This document shows, one piece after another, positions 53,164-63,890 of a DNA stretch of 64,000 bases. This stretch comes from Legionella gresilensis (GTDB lineage: Bacteria; Pseudomonadota; Gammaproteobacteria; Legionellales; Legionellaceae), in assembly GCF_900639865.1 (NCBI RefSeq), contig NZ_CAAAHX010000004.1, positions 59,517-123,516 on the forward strand. The letters are read 5' to 3'. The position numbers were made by a program, and so were the translations under genes. The notes beneath the pieces are model-generated. The model saw nothing but the letters and a program-made list of their open reading frames with translations. It made no database searches and was not told where the DNA came from. Position 1 is the first letter of the stretch. The number at the start of each line of letters is the position of its first letter.

Positions 53164-53490
53164 ATGAGTGATAATATTAAAACTGTTACTGATGCAAATT
53201 TTGAGCAAGAGGTTCTTAAATCAAGCAAGCCTGTTCTTGTTGATTTTTGGGCTGAATGGTGTGGTCCTTGCCGCGCTTTGACGCCAATTTTAGAAGAAGT
53301 GGCCGCCAATCATGGTGAAAATGTTACCTTCGCTAAAATTAATATCGATGAAAATCCTAGAATGCCCTCACAATATGGGGTTATGAGTATACCGACTCTT
53401 ATCCTTTTTAAAAATGGGCAAGTTGAAGCCGTTAAAATGGGCCTTTTATCTAAATCACAGTTAAGTGCATTCATTGAAAGTAATAGTTAA
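53164..53490 (+). CDS. trxA: Thioredoxin
   Basis: This is a 108-residue cytosolic thioredoxin with the active site WCGPCR (in VDFWAEWCGPCRALTPIL) and the cis-proline strand SIPTLILFKNGQ. In many gammaproteobacteria trxA precedes rho directly; here 4.6 kb of other genes separate the two. Confidence 0.97.
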   Translation: MSDNIKTVTDANFEQEVLKSSKPVLVDFWAEWCGPCRALTPILEEVAANHGENVTFAKINIDENPRMPSQYGVMSIPTLILFKNGQVEAVKMGLLSKSQLSAFIESNS

Positions 53491-53506
53491 TAATTTAGCC
53501 ATTTGG

Positions 53507-53532
53507 TTATTCCCGTTTAAAGACGGGAATAA
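53507..53532 (+). terminator. Terminator hairpin after trxA
   Basis: Ten-base arms TTATTCCCGT (53507-53516) and ACGGGAATAA (53523-53532) with a six-base loop, 16 bases past the trxA stop. A weak T-rich tract follows. Confidence 0.65.
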
Positions 53533-53728
53533 TTTAGCATTTTCTCAAAATTTTTAATCATTTTTATTTAAATTCAACCGCTTAATTCTTAATTTTCTTA
53601 TTTTTCACTAGTTAAACATGCTCTAAAAATAATGCCAATGTATAAGTGATGATTAATTTTTAATTGACGTAGATTAAACATACGTGTAGTTTTTAGGCAT
53701 TTTGTTAACGGTAAATTAAAGGAGTAAC

Positions 53729-54946
53729 ATGCTTTTTGACTTAAAGAAATTTAAATTACTTTGTGTGTTGCTGGTTGTAATTTTATTTCCATTGTTAGCT
53801 GGTCAATACATACCAACTGAAATTAAATCAATCAGTTATGCACTTAGTCTAAGTATGAAAACGATACTTGAATTTTTCATGCCCTTCATTATTTTTAGTT
53901 TTGTTTTTTCTTGCTTAGCTAACTTACAAAAGGGTGCGTTCCTTTTTGTTTGTTTATTAATTACTTGTGTATTTATTTCAAATTTTACAGCGTTAATGGT
54001 TGGTTACACTGCCGGATCTGTAGGCCTTGAGTTTTTTCATTTTAAAGCCCAAGCTACAACAACAGCCACCCAATTATTACCAGCTTGGCAACTTCATTTG
54101 AAAAAGCTAATTTCTAATGATATTGCTCTTTTAATTGGATTTTTTACAGGTATTTTCTTTTCACTATGGCCAACAACTTGGTCTAAGCAAATGGGAGTCG
54201 TATTAAATAGATTAGCCAATAACTTCTTAAAAAAGGTATTTATTCCTTTATTACCTGTCTTTATTTTAGGTTTTCTATTTAAGTTGGAACACGAGCAAGT
54301 TTTACATACCTCTTTGCATCTCTATGGTCCAATATTGATTTTAATTATACTTACGCACTGGCTGTACTTAAGTTTTTGGTATCTTATGGCTAGCCAAGGT
54401 AAATTTAAACAATTCATTTTTTATTTAAAAAATGTTTTACCAGCTACTTTAACAGGACTAAGTACAATATCTAGTGCTGCGGCTATGCCAGTACTATTAT
54501 TATCAACAGAGAAAAATCTTAATGCAGAAAAAGCTAGAATGCTCGTGCCTGCCATTATCAATATTCACACAATTGGCAGTGCCATTGGTATACCTATTTT
54601 AGCGCTAGCGACTTTATCAACATTTCATATGCCGCTACCATCTTTATCAACCTTTGTTATCTTTGCATTTTATACAGCACTAGCAAAATATGCAGTTGCC
54701 GCTGTGCCTGGTGGGGTAATTATTGTAGTAGCACCTATTTTAGAAGCACACTTAGGCTTTTCTAATGAAATGATCGGTTTAATTACGGCTATTTATTTGC
54801 TATGTGATCCCTTTGGTACAGCTGCTAATGTAACTGGGAATGGTATTTTTCCTATTTTATTTACCAAGCTTTATGAAAAGCTTAGTAACATTAAATTACC
54901 AGCTACGCCAGGTACTCGAAAAATATTGGTATTAAACAAAAATTAA
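53729..54946 (+). CDS. Dicarboxylate/amino acid:cation symporter (SDF/DAACS family)
   Basis: This is a 405-residue inner-membrane protein with eight or more helices. The re-entrant loop STISSAAAMPVL corresponds to the serine-rich HP1 motif of the family, and LLCDPFGTAANVTGNG to the substrate/Na+ site in TM7-TM8 (DPxxTxxNVxG). Likely substrates are glutamate, aspartate or C4-dicarboxylates, but the serine motif and DPFGTAANV vary from GltP, so specificity is open. AAGGAG precedes the ATG. Confidence 0.88.
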   Translation: MLFDLKKFKLLCVLLVVILFPLLAGQYIPTEIKSISYALSLSMKTILEFFMPFIIFSFVFSCLANLQKGAFLFVCLLITCVFISNFTALMVGYTAGSVGLEFFHFKAQATTTATQLLPAWQLHLKKLISNDIALLIGFFTGIFFSLWPTTWSKQMGVVLNRLANNFLKKVFIPLLPVFILGFLFKLEHEQVLHTSLHLYGPILILIILTHWLYLSFWYLMASQGKFKQFIFYLKNVLPATLTGLSTISSAAAMPVLLLSTEKNLNAEKARMLVPAIINIHTIGSAIGIPILALATLSTFHMPLPSLSTFVIFAFYTALAKYAVAAVPGGVIIVVAPILEAHLGFSNEMIGLITAIYLLCDPFGTAANVTGNGIFPILFTKLYEKLSNIKLPATPGTRKILVLNKN

Positions 54947-54972
54947 TAAAGACAAAAATAGTGTTTATCATT

Positions 54973-54993
54973 TACCGCAGGTAACCTGCGGTA
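54973..54993. repeat. Small palindrome after the symporter gene
   Basis: TACCGCAGG-TAA-CCTGCGGTA, nine-base perfect arms, 27 bases past the symporter stop. Possibly a terminator or a REP fragment; no T-run follows. Confidence 0.5.
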
Positions 54994-55098
54994 CCTTGTC
55001 TAGCTAGAAAGTTGAGTTTCTTTTAAAATTTTAATCCTTTACAGCAGGTCTTCAAATTATAATGGGCTTTGCTTAAAGGTAATGTAACAACATTGAAC

Positions 55099-55635
55099 AT
55101 GAAAGAGCATCATTATCAAGACTTAATTACCATCTTTAATGCCTGTTTTGCACAGAAGTATAATACTCAATTAATAAAGGGCATAGATGAGCCTATTTAT
55201 CTTCCAGCTGATCAAAGTCGCTCATATCATGCTATTTATTTTGCGCATGGCTTTTTTAGTAGTGCTCTCCATGAATGTGCTCACTGGTTAATTGCTGGCA
55301 AAGAGCGGCGATCATTAGTGGATTATGGCTATTGGTATATTCCTGATGGCCGTACCCCTGACCAACAGGCGCTCTTTCAGCAAGTTGAAGTTAAACCACA
55401 AGCGCTTGAATGGATTTTATCAGTAGCAGCGGGCTATCGATTTCATTTTAGTATTGATAATTTAAATGGGGTTTGTGTTGATATAGAGAATTTTAAACAA
55501 GCAGTTTATGATCAGGTAATGATTTATTGCAAACAAGGTTTAGCTAAGCGAGCTAATCTATTTCGTTTAGCTTTGTGTCATTTTTATCAGACTCCGCTAG
55601 AGCTCAATAGCCAGCGATTTAGGCTTAGACAGTAA
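55099..55635 (+). CDS. epmC: Elongation factor P hydroxylase EpmC (YfcM)
   Basis: In E. coli EpmC hydroxylates the modified lysine of EF-P. The metal motif is SSALHECAHWLIAGKERRS, followed by DYGYWYIPDGR and FQQVEVKPQALEWILS, all characteristic. ATG 55099 (MKEHHYQDLITIFNACF) fits the family; 178 residues. epmA, epmB and efp are not in this window. EF-P modification helps ribosomes through polyproline. Confidence 0.93.
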   Translation: MKEHHYQDLITIFNACFAQKYNTQLIKGIDEPIYLPADQSRSYHAIYFAHGFFSSALHECAHWLIAGKERRSLVDYGYWYIPDGRTPDQQALFQQVEVKPQALEWILSVAAGYRFHFSIDNLNGVCVDIENFKQAVYDQVMIYCKQGLAKRANLFRLALCHFYQTPLELNSQRFRLRQ

Positions 55636-55643
55636 TAGTAAAT

Positions 55644-57697
55644 TTAATTATTAGTTTTATTAATTTGAATGGCTACATCCGTTTGATTTACTGATGAATT
55701 GGCTGAAGATGTGAAGAACTTACCATAAGATTTTACTGAGTGTAAATTTCTAAAGTCTTCTAAAGACGATAGCTCTTTAAATGCTTCTAAAGTTAATTCA
55801 TCGCTTAAAAAAGCTGCAACAATGGTTGGATCCTGCAGCTCAATACGTTTTCCTAAGGGAAGTGCTTCTATGTCGCTTATAGTTAATTTTCCTTTGTCGA
55901 TTAGCCCGTATATATTAGGATTTTTAACTATTTCAATCATACTTGAAGCACATAGTTGTTTAAATTTATCGATACGAAGCTTTCCTGTTTCTAACAAGTC
56001 AATAACTGTAAAATTAATTTTCTTAAACTCATCGTCAGTAAGGCTAACTAAGTCTAATAAGGGTAGTTTCTCTTTCTCAATCAACTTTAGTAAGTCGTCG
56101 CTTCTCACTTTTACTACTTCTACTAGGAAATTAATCCTCTTTAAAATCTTATCCATTTTCTCTGTAAAGGGACTAAAACCTAAGTGCCCCTCTCTTATGG
56201 CTTTAATTAATATAGAGTAATACTGTCTATTATTTTCTAATAATAACGAGACTTCTTTAGTGAAAAGGAAAGGTTTAGTGCCTTGAGATAACTGAAGGTA
56301 TCTACCTTGCTTTTCAAATTTGACATCATTTGAATTTTGAGCGAGTAAATTAAAATATTGAGACATAACAATTGCAACTTGCCTAGCAGGAGAAGGCTCG
56401 TTCTCAAGGGCTTGTTTATTTTTTTGAATACAATTAATCATGTCTTTGTAAAAAGTACCTTCCGGAAAAGCACTCTCATCAATCGAAAAAATTTGCCAAT
56501 TTTTTTTATTTAATACGATATCTATCACGAGCAACCAAGTAGTTTCAATAAAAGGTGAGTCTGTAAATAACCCCATAGGTCTGACTTCAGTGTAGACCTT
56601 GGCATTCAGTAGCCTAGAAAAAGTTTGTGTTCTTGCCTGTGGTGAGGTTTGATTTCGGAAAGCCTGTGTTTCATTTAAAAACTCACCAACCTCCATATCT
56701 AAGGTATCCCAAATTTCTTTTGACCATTTGATGTCTGTTTTTGCTCGAACTACATCGATTGCTTGTAATAAGGCTTCAAAAGCAAAGTCTGGAATAGTGG
56801 AAATAAGTCTGCGGTGAGCTTCATCATGTAAAGTAAGAAAGAAAACCCGAGCGATAACTTTATGAAAAGAAGTTTCATCTTCTACGCCTGGATAGGCTGT
56901 TGATGCATAACGCCCATAATTTCTAATAGAGCGTTCAATATCATCAATATTAAATCTGCCTATACTTGCATAAAGTGATTTAGCATGGGTATCGTAAATA
57001 GCTTTGGTTAAGGCGTCTCTCGCACCTGCACTAAATACAACAATAGGGTAAAATTCCTCTTCTTTTTCTCCTTCTTCTAGCTCGTCTGTTAATTCTACAA
57101 AAGGAGTATATTCTCGCTCAATTACAGGTGTAGGCGATTTTAGTATTATTTTAATATTATTACTGAGCTGTAAAAGCCCATTAAGCCGCTCAGTATTTTC
57201 ATCATTATTTTGCAGTAAAGAGCGAGGAATGTTAACAACAAAAAAACATTGATCTGAACTAGGTTTTTCTTTAAGTAAACTTAAAAACCTTTTTTTTTCT
57301 TCCGAAGACAAAAAATGAGGTAATAGTGCCTGAGCTTCTTGTGTTAAGCAGTTATTTTTATCAAAAAAAGCTCAACCCGTACTTTGTTGCGCGTAGAAGC
57401 AGAAGCAGCAAAACCTAACCTCATTTCTCTAAATTCAAGAATACTACCCAATTGCTCTCGTGGAATACTACCCTCTAAAAATGCGTAAGCTGCAGCTTGG
57501 GCTAATTGATCAACATTCCCATTAAAATTTTTATTTAAAATTTGATTATAAGAGTAGCCTTTTGCTAATTTAGCAACGAGCTCCAAAGGTTTTGCTAAAT
57601 CTAGATCTTTAAAAGAAAGTAGGTTGGTTCTAAAAAAGTCTCTTGCTTCTTTAGATTCAGCAATCAATTTTTCAATCACTTGAGCTTCGGTAGACAT
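55644..57697 (-). pseudogene. Large orphan gene (about 684 codons) split by a homopolymer frameshift
   Basis: The 5' part (ATG 57697) encodes 117 residues and ends out of frame at 57344. The 3' part is open to 55644 but has only a TTG as an upstream start and no ribosome binding site. Adding one base to the seven-A run at 57363-57369 joins them: VELF then FDKNNCLTQEAQALLPHFLS continues directly into the 3' frame. The joined protein would be soluble and acidic. The C-terminal 130 residues look like short helical repeats (DLLKLIEKEKLPLLDL, DLLETGKLRIDKFKQL, GLIDKGKLTISDIEAL). No known family; effector-like. It may be a true pseudogene, a sequencing error, or rescued by slippage. Confidence 0.75.
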
Positions 57698-58138
57698 ATT
57701 TAATTCTAAAACAGTAATTATAAATAGAATTTTAGTAAAATTATGCTATGGATGGCAAATTAATGTCATTTTTGTTATTTTTTTGATCTATTAAGTGATC
57801 GTAAGGAGAGAATAAAAATACAATGGTTCTGGCTATGTATGTTTAGAAAAATAGCTATTATACTGCAAATGATAATTTTTTTTTATTTAAGTTGGAAAAT
57901 TAATGTAAACAACTGGATCTCCCTTAAAAGCTGTGTTAGGCTAAATATGTGGCCGTTTCCAACAGGTCGGCAATTTCAAGTTACCTCTTTATTGATATCC
58001 CTGCTAATTAGGCCAATACATTTGGTAACTAGCATTGGCAATGAAGCCTGTTGACGACAACTTTCCACGTTGATCTTCCTAATTAAATTTTCTCGGAATC
58101 CCATTTCGTTTAAACAAATAATACATCAAGTGAGTAGT
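57698..58138 (+). other. Leader region upstream of rho
   Basis: No credible gene. A 71-codon open frame at 57839-58054 is present but resembles nothing. Long leaders are usual for rho, which is autoregulated by Rho-dependent attenuation, so part of this is probably 5' UTR. Confidence 0.45.
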
Positions 58139-59401
58139 ATGAATCTTAGAGAACTTAAGCAATTACCTATTGCCGATCTTGTTAACATAGCTCAGGAAAT
58201 GGGAGTTGAAAATACTTCCAGCAAACGTAAACAAGATATTTTATTTGCAATTCTAAAAGCACACGCTAGTAAAGGTGAGGACATCCTCGGTGGGGGTGTT
58301 TTAGAAGTATTACCAGATGGTTTTGGTTTTTTACGTTCTGAAGACGACTCGTACTTAGCTGGCCCTGATGATACCTACGTATCGCCTAGTCAAATTCGCC
58401 GCTTTGGACTTAGAACGGGTGATACGGTTTATGGCAAAATTCGCCCGCCAAAAGATAATGAACGTTATTTTGCTTTATTAAAAGTCGATCAAATCAATTT
58501 TGATGCACCAGACAGCACAAAGCGTAAAATATTATTTGAAAATCTAACACCTCTTTTTGCAAATCAACGCCTAGTTATGGAGCAAGGTAATGGTAGCTCA
58601 GAAGATTTAACAGCTCGCGTGGTTGATTTGTGTGCGCCTTTTGGCCGTGGCCAGCGTGGATTAATTGTTTCACCACCTAAAGCTGGTAAAACATTAATGC
58701 TACAAAATTTAGCTCATTCGATTGAAAAGAGTTACCCAGATTGTCACTTAATTGTATTATTAATTGATGAGCGCCCTGAAGAAGTAACTGAAATGCAACG
58801 TTCAGTTAAAGGTGAGGTTGTTGCAAGTACGTTTGACGAGCCTGCTAATCGTCATGTTCAAGTGGCAGAAATGGTCATTGAAAAAGCAAAACGCTTAGTT
58901 GAACATAAACGAGATGTCGTTATTTTACTTGATTCGATTACCCGTTTAGCACGAGCTTACAATACGGTTATTCCCTCATCAGGTAAAGTTCTAACGGGTG
59001 GTGTGGATGCAAATGCGCTGCAAAGACCAAAACGACTGTATGGTGCAGCACGTAATATTGAAGAAGGTGGTAGCTTAACAATTATTGCTACGGCTCTAGT
59101 AGATACGGGCTCTAAAATGGATGAAGTTATCTATGAAGAGTTTAAAGGTACGGGTAATATGGAAATTCATTTAAGCCGTAATATCGCCGAACGTCGTGTT
59201 TTCCCCGCCATTAATATTAATCGTTCTGGAACACGCCGTGAAGATCTCTTATTAAGTCCTGAAGAGTTACAACGTACATGGATTTTACGTAAAATTCTCC
59301 AATCTATGGATGAGTGTGATGCTATTGAATTCTTGCTTGAGAGAATGAAAAATCATAAAACCAATGCAGAATTCTTTGAAGCAATGAAGCGCCAGGAATA
59401 A
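58139..59401 (+). CDS. rho: Transcription termination factor Rho
   Basis: This is a hexameric RNA helicase. The N-terminus [20 protein letters not shown] and RNA-binding segment DGFGFLRS are standard, the P-loop is [12 protein letters not shown], and the region [14 protein letters not shown] is Walker B with the Q/R loops near [16 protein letters not shown] 58139 gives 420 residues, the usual length; the longer frame from 58070 is not supported. Confidence 0.98.
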   Translation: MNLRELKQLPIADLVNIAQEMGVENTSSKRKQDILFAILKAHASKGEDILGGGVLEVLPDGFGFLRSEDDSYLAGPDDTYVSPSQIRRFGLRTGDTVYGKIRPPKDNERYFALLKVDQINFDAPDSTKRKILFENLTPLFANQRLVMEQGNGSSEDLTARVVDLCAPFGRGQRGLIVSPPKAGKTLMLQNLAHSIEKSYPDCHLIVLLIDERPEEVTEMQRSVKGEVVASTFDEPANRHVQVAEMVIEKAKRLVEHKRDVVILLDSITRLARAYNTVIPSSGKVLTGGVDANALQRPKRLYGAARNIEEGGSLTIIATALVDTGSKMDEVIYEEFKGTGNMEIHLSRNIAERRVFPAININRSGTRREDLLLSPEELQRTWILRKILQSMDECDAIEFLLERMKNHKTNAEFFEAMKRQE

Positions 59402-59430
59402 TTAGCTTTACTAATTAGACCATTCATAAG

Positions 59431-59458
59431 ATGCCAAGGAAGTAAAGTTTCTTGGCAT
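59431..59458. terminator. Bidirectional terminator between rho and ubiI
   Basis: Arms ATGCCAAGGAA (59431-59441) and TTTCTTGGCAT (59448-59458), one G-T pair, six-base loop, between convergent genes. Confidence 0.65.
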
Positions 59459-59485
59459 TCTATTAAGACATCCTCAATTCTTTAA

Positions 59486-60664
59486 TTATTTTAAAGATTG
59501 GCCAACTGCCTGCTCGATAAATAATCTTTTTAGAGGGGTAAATTGATTACAAAAGGTTAAGCCAACTTGGCGAAGAGTAACAATTGGAGGTAAAGGATTG
59601 GCGAATAATGTTTTCAACCCGCCCATTAGCGCAATGACTTGCCAGACAGCGTATTTTCGCTCTCTCTGATAAGCAGTTAATGCTTTAGTTGAAAAACTTT
59701 TATTAGCGCTTTTATCTAGACAATTTAACCAAGTTGTAATGTCTGCTAAACCTACATTTAATCCTAAACCAGCTAAGGGATGAATAGTATGCGCAGCATC
59801 ACCTAACAATAGCCAATTTTTTCCTACATATTGCTTGGTATGACGCATAATTAAAGGAAATTGATGCCGCATGCTAACAACACGCACTTGCCCTAATTTA
59901 TAAGCAAATGCTTTGCTAAGTACTTCGTTAAAGGTTTCATTTTCTAAAGCTATTAGTTGATTAACTTGCTGTGGCGTTGTTGACCAAACAATGGAACATA
60001 AATTTTTATCAACTAAAGGTAAAAAGGCCAGCGGGCCATCTGGATTAAATACTTGGTAAGCGGTTTCTTGATGCGGTTTTTCCGTCCGTACAGTTGTCAC
60101 TAAAGCATGTTGATGGTAAGGCCAGCTTGTAACCTGAGCGCCTAACATTTTACGAATAGGTGAATTAGCACCATCAGTAACTAGTAGTAATTTACTTCGC
60201 CATATTTCATCATTGCTTGTAAGTGTAATGGGTTGGGATTTGCTATTTACTTGCGTAATTTTATGCCTAGGAAATAAGGTCACTTTTTGCTCTTTTGCTA
60301 AACGTTTTAAAAGTGCATTTTTAATAATAGTTTCTTCTATAATGGTCCCTAAGTTAGGGCTGGCAATGAGACGTGCATCAAACTCAATACAGGCTAAAGT
60401 GACCGCATCCCAAACATGCATATGCAGGTAAGGCGAAACCCGGGATTGATCGATTAATTCCCAGGCACCTAATTGTGTAAGTAGGTGTTGTGACGCATGA
60501 TTAATTGCATAAACACGTAGATCTGGTTTTGCTAATGAATTTATTTCCAAATCCCCGGCGTCAAGGAGGGCTACTGAGAAATTACGTTGTGCCATAGCTA
60601 GAGCTGCAGTCAAACCAATAACGCCTCCACCAGCGACAATAACATCAAATTGATGTGACTTCAT
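59486..60664 (-). CDS. ubiI: FAD-dependent ubiquinone-biosynthesis hydroxylase, UbiI/VisC-like
   Basis: This flavoprotein monooxygenase begins with the GxGxxG fold FDVIVAGGGVIGLTAALAMAQ. The second FAD motif is LLLGDAAHTIHPLAGLGLNVGLAD, and the NAD(P)H-linked DG motif is LLVTDGANSPIRK. In E. coli UbiI hydroxylates ring carbon 5 in coenzyme Q synthesis. Position after ubiH, as in pepP-ubiH-ubiI, supports UbiI over UbiF. 392 residues. Confidence 0.9.
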   Translation of the reverse strand: MKSHQFDVIVAGGGVIGLTAALAMAQRNFSVALLDAGDLEINSLAKPDLRVYAINHASQHLLTQLGAWELIDQSRVSPYLHMHVWDAVTLACIEFDARLIASPNLGTIIEETIIKNALLKRLAKEQKVTLFPRHKITQVNSKSQPITLTSNDEIWRSKLLLVTDGANSPIRKMLGAQVTSWPYHQHALVTTVRTEKPHQETAYQVFNPDGPLAFLPLVDKNLCSIVWSTTPQQVNQLIALENETFNEVLSKAFAYKLGQVRVVSMRHQFPLIMRHTKQYVGKNWLLLGDAAHTIHPLAGLGLNVGLADITTWLNCLDKSANKSFSTKALTAYQRERKYAVWQVIALMGGLKTLFANPLPPIVTLRQVGLTFCNQFTPLKRLFIEQAVGQSLK

Positions 60665-60676
60665 TCTACCCTCACA

Positions 60677-61867
60677 TTATAAATCAATACCGCACACTAA
60701 ATCAGGAGCTACCCCTGCAAAACCTCGAGCATGATGTGTAAGAATTTTCTTTAATAGATTACTATTGTCAAATATCGACAAACCAATACTACGTAGACAG
60801 CCTAGTCCAGGTAGTTTAGACGTAAATAGCTCAACTAGGTCGTTCGTTGCCCGGGAGATTATTTGTTGGTCGTATTGACGCATTGCCTGATATTTTTCGA
60901 GCATTGCAGAAGTTAATCCATATTGAACAATACATTGAGCTAAGGCCGCTATATCCCGTAAACTTAAATTAAAACCTTGGCCTGCTACTGGATGGAGTGT
61001 GTGCGCTGCATTGCCAATGAAAACGAGCGGCCAAGCAATAGCGTTGGGCATAATAACTTGTTTTAACGGATAAAGTGTGCGGTGACCTACTTTTTTAAAT
61101 TGTCCTAATTTATAGCCAAAAACTTGTTGTAAATGGGCTAGAAAAGCAGAGTCAGTAAGTTTACTAATACGATCGGCTTCATTCGGGCTTAATGCCCAAA
61201 CCATAGACATACGCTGTTTGGTAATAGGCAATAAAGCCAACGGCCCAGATTGAGTAAAGCGCTCGTAAGCATCATTTTTGTGAGGACGGGCTAAACCGAT
61301 ATTAGTCACAATGGCTTGCTGTAAATAATCTTTAATTTTAAGGCCCTGTTCAAGGTTTGCTAATTGCCGTATTTTTGATTGGGAACCATCTGCTGCAACA
61401 ATTAATTTAGCTTTAATTAATAATTGTTCATTAGCGTAATGAATTGCGACTGCTGGTGCTAATTTATTAAGGCTAATTAACTGTGCCGGTGCAAAAATAG
61501 AATGATGGTTGATAGCTTGATGAAACGCGCGATTAATATGTTGCATTTCCACAACATAACCTAAAGGCTGATTATCTTTACGATTTAATTGAGCTTTACC
61601 GAAACGACCTTGTTCAGAAATATGAATCTTATGGATAGGTGTTACTTCTTGCTCAAGAAGAGGCCATATTTTAAGCGTTTGTAAAATGCGCATACTTGCA
61701 GGTGATAAGGCAAGCGTACGCGCATCAAAGTTAGGTTGAACCGTGTTTGAAAAGGGAGAGGACTCAATGAGTAAACAATCGAAGCCTCTGCGAGTTAAGG
61801 CTATATGCAATGCAGCACCAGCAAGCCCACCACCAATAATTAAAATATCAACTTGTTTTTCATTCAC
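60677..61867 (-). CDS. ubiH: FAD-dependent ubiquinone-biosynthesis hydroxylase UbiH
   Basis: The FAD motifs are DILIIGGGLAGAALHIAL, IVAADGSQSKIRQ and VFIGNAAHTLHPVAGQGFNL. The segment FDARTLALSPASMRIL is typical of UbiH. It catalyses the ring C6 hydroxylation step in E. coli. 396 residues; it overlaps the end of pepP by eight bases and is followed 12 bases later by ubiI. Confidence 0.92.
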   Translation of the reverse strand: MNEKQVDILIIGGGLAGAALHIALTRRGFDCLLIESSPFSNTVQPNFDARTLALSPASMRILQTLKIWPLLEQEVTPIHKIHISEQGRFGKAQLNRKDNQPLGYVVEMQHINRAFHQAINHHSIFAPAQLISLNKLAPAVAIHYANEQLLIKAKLIVAADGSQSKIRQLANLEQGLKIKDYLQQAIVTNIGLARPHKNDAYERFTQSGPLALLPITKQRMSMVWALSPNEADRISKLTDSAFLAHLQQVFGYKLGQFKKVGHRTLYPLKQVIMPNAIAWPLVFIGNAAHTLHPVAGQGFNLSLRDIAALAQCIVQYGLTSAMLEKYQAMRQYDQQIISRATNDLVELFTSKLPGLGCLRSIGLSIFDNSNLLKKILTHHARGFAGVAPDLVCGIDL

Positions 61868-63167
61868 GCATTAAGGCCTCTATATCGATGATATCAACTG
61901 GAAGGGTACCAGTTAAATTATAATGACCAGTTTTAGTCACTAAAATATCATCTTCAATCCTAACGCCAATATTCCACCATTGTTTATCAACATTAGGTAC
62001 ATTAGCGCTAATATAGAGGCCAGGTTCAACAGTTAAAACCATACCTGGTTCTAATAGACGCCATTCGTTATTCACTTTATATGTGCCACTGTCATGTACA
62101 TCTAGACCTAACCAATGTCCTGAATTATGCATGTAAAATTGCTTATAGGCCCCTTCAGCAATTAATGCTTTTACATCACCACGTAAAATACCTAGATTAC
62201 ACAATCCTTCTGTTAAAATAGCAACCATCGTTTCTTGAATGGTTGGCCAAGCTACACCTGGTTTAATACATGCAATACCAGCTTTTTGTGCTTTTAACAC
62301 TAACTCGTAAATTGCACGCTGTGGCTCACTAAATCGTCCATTAATTGGAAATGTTCGGGTGATATCTGAAGCATAATTTTCAAATTCACAACCAGCATCA
62401 ACTAAAACTAAATCGCCCGATTTAAGAGGTTGGTTATTCTGGGTATAATGCAAGACACATGTATTCTCACCACCTCCCACAATAGGTACATAAGCAACAC
62501 TATTAGCACCTTGACGATTAAATTCGTAGAGTAATTCTGCTTCAAGTTGATATTCATTTTTTAATAGACAGCAAACTTGCATAGCTCGTTTATGCGCAGC
62601 AACAGAAATTTCCGCAGCTTTCTGCATAACAGCTATTTCAGCATCGCTTTTAAATAAGCGCATTTCACTAATTAAGGGTTCGATATCATGTATATTATCT
62701 GGCGGTTTTGTACCTCGTCTCACTTGTGCTTTTAATTCCTTTACTGCATGTAAAATCATCCCATCTAAAATTTTGTTGCGGCCAATTTCATAGAATAGAG
62801 ATGTTTTATTGGCTAATAGTTCTGGTAACTGGCTTTTAAACTTTTCTATAGGAAATGCTTCATCTATATTTAGGTATTGGCAGGCCCCATCTTGGCCTAA
62901 CCGTTTTCCAGTCCATAACTCTTCTTCTGGATGACGAGATTGATTAAATAGGTAACTTTTACCAGATTGGCCCGCAAATAAAATTAGCATGGCATTAGGT
63001 TCGTTAAATCCTGTTAAATAGTAAAAATTACTGGCTTGCCGAAAGCGATAATGGGTATCACCGTTACGAAATATTTCTTGAGCGGATGCAATAATAGCCA
63101 CAGCGCCTTCAGGCAGCTGCTGAGTAAGTTTGCATCGACGTTGTTGATATTCCTCTTGAGTTATCAT
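61860..63167 (-). CDS. pepP: Xaa-Pro aminopeptidase P
   Basis: The enzyme removes N-terminal residues before proline, using two Mn2+. Metal ligands are visible: LVDAGCEFENYASDITRTF (two Asp), NSGHWLGLDVHD (His), VEPGLYI (Glu) and GVRIEDD (Glu). 435 residues, normal. It sits between ygfB and ubiH as in E. coli. Confidence 0.96.
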   Translation of the reverse strand: MITQEEYQQRRCKLTQQLPEGAVAIIASAQEIFRNGDTHYRFRQASNFYYLTGFNEPNAMLILFAGQSGKSYLFNQSRHPEEELWTGKRLGQDGACQYLNIDEAFPIEKFKSQLPELLANKTSLFYEIGRNKILDGMILHAVKELKAQVRRGTKPPDNIHDIEPLISEMRLFKSDAEIAVMQKAAEISVAAHKRAMQVCCLLKNEYQLEAELLYEFNRQGANSVAYVPIVGGGENTCVLHYTQNNQPLKSGDLVLVDAGCEFENYASDITRTFPINGRFSEPQRAIYELVLKAQKAGIACIKPGVAWPTIQETMVAILTEGLCNLGILRGDVKALIAEGAYKQFYMHNSGHWLGLDVHDSGTYKVNNEWRLLEPGMVLTVEPGLYISANVPNVDKQWWNIGVRIEDDILVTKTGHYNLTGTLPVDIIDIEALMRE

Positions 63168-63179
63168 TAAAAAATTCCT

Positions 63180-63758
63180 TCAGTGTTTAGCGCGCTCATC
63201 AGTAGAATGAAGATTATGAAAATCTTCACTCAAGCGCAAGACGGCCATACGAGTATATTCACTAATGTCCACCAGCGCTTTTTCATCTTCTTCACTAACA
63301 TCTACATTGTCATAATCAAGTTGAGCAAATTGAACAATATGTTGTAAGGCTTCCCGTGAATCCTCTTCATCAAGAAGTTCATAATTAATGCCAGATAAAG
63401 TAATGCCTTGTGTAAAACCCTCACACCATTGGCTAAAAGCCTGAGCTCTCTCTATTAGCGGTGACTCTTCCTCAGGTAAAAGTAATTGAAAGGTAAAATC
63501 AAGGTTCATAATTTGCTGTTGGGTTGCTGTATAAGTATCGAAAATGGCCATAGCAGCTGCACGGGTAAATTCATCTTTTTTAGTTTGTAGTGTTAAAGCT
63601 TGCAGATAACTTTCAGCCTTTTCGGCGGCCCCTGCACAAAGATAGCCGCAGATAATGCCATGTAATTCACTACTGGATATAGGTAGAGAAAGTATTGCGA
63701 TTTTATTAACGAAATCTTGATAAATGGGTAAGCGCGCAAGATTAGTCTCTGCTGACAT
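63180..63758 (-). CDS. ygfB: UPF0149 family protein YgfB
   Basis: 192 residues, acidic, helical. SSSELHGIICGYLCAGA near the N-terminus and SQWCEGFTQGITLSG in the middle are the UPF0149 signature. It is the first gene of the ygfB-pepP-ubiH-ubiI operon. In Pseudomonas a YgfB protein is reported to influence gene regulation; the role here is unknown. Confidence 0.9.
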   Translation of the reverse strand: MSAETNLARLPIYQDFVNKIAILSLPISSSELHGIICGYLCAGAAEKAESYLQALTLQTKKDEFTRAAAMAIFDTYTATQQQIMNLDFTFQLLLPEEESPLIERAQAFSQWCEGFTQGITLSGINYELLDEEDSREALQHIVQFAQLDYDNVDVSEEDEKALVDISEYTRMAVLRLSEDFHNLHSTDERAKH

Positions 63759-63890
63759 ATTGATACTCTTAAAATAAATTACTAATAATAGCTTAATTGT
63801 CGGAACAAGCCAAAATTGTTACTATTTAAAGAATAGCATTTGGTTAGAGCAGGATAAATTGAAAAAAGGCTAAATAAGCTGATTTTCTTG

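Noticed and set aside
57839..58054. Possible leader peptide upstream of rho (71 codons)
   Set aside because: No ribosome binding site or similarity to known rho leader peptides; treated as leader DNA.
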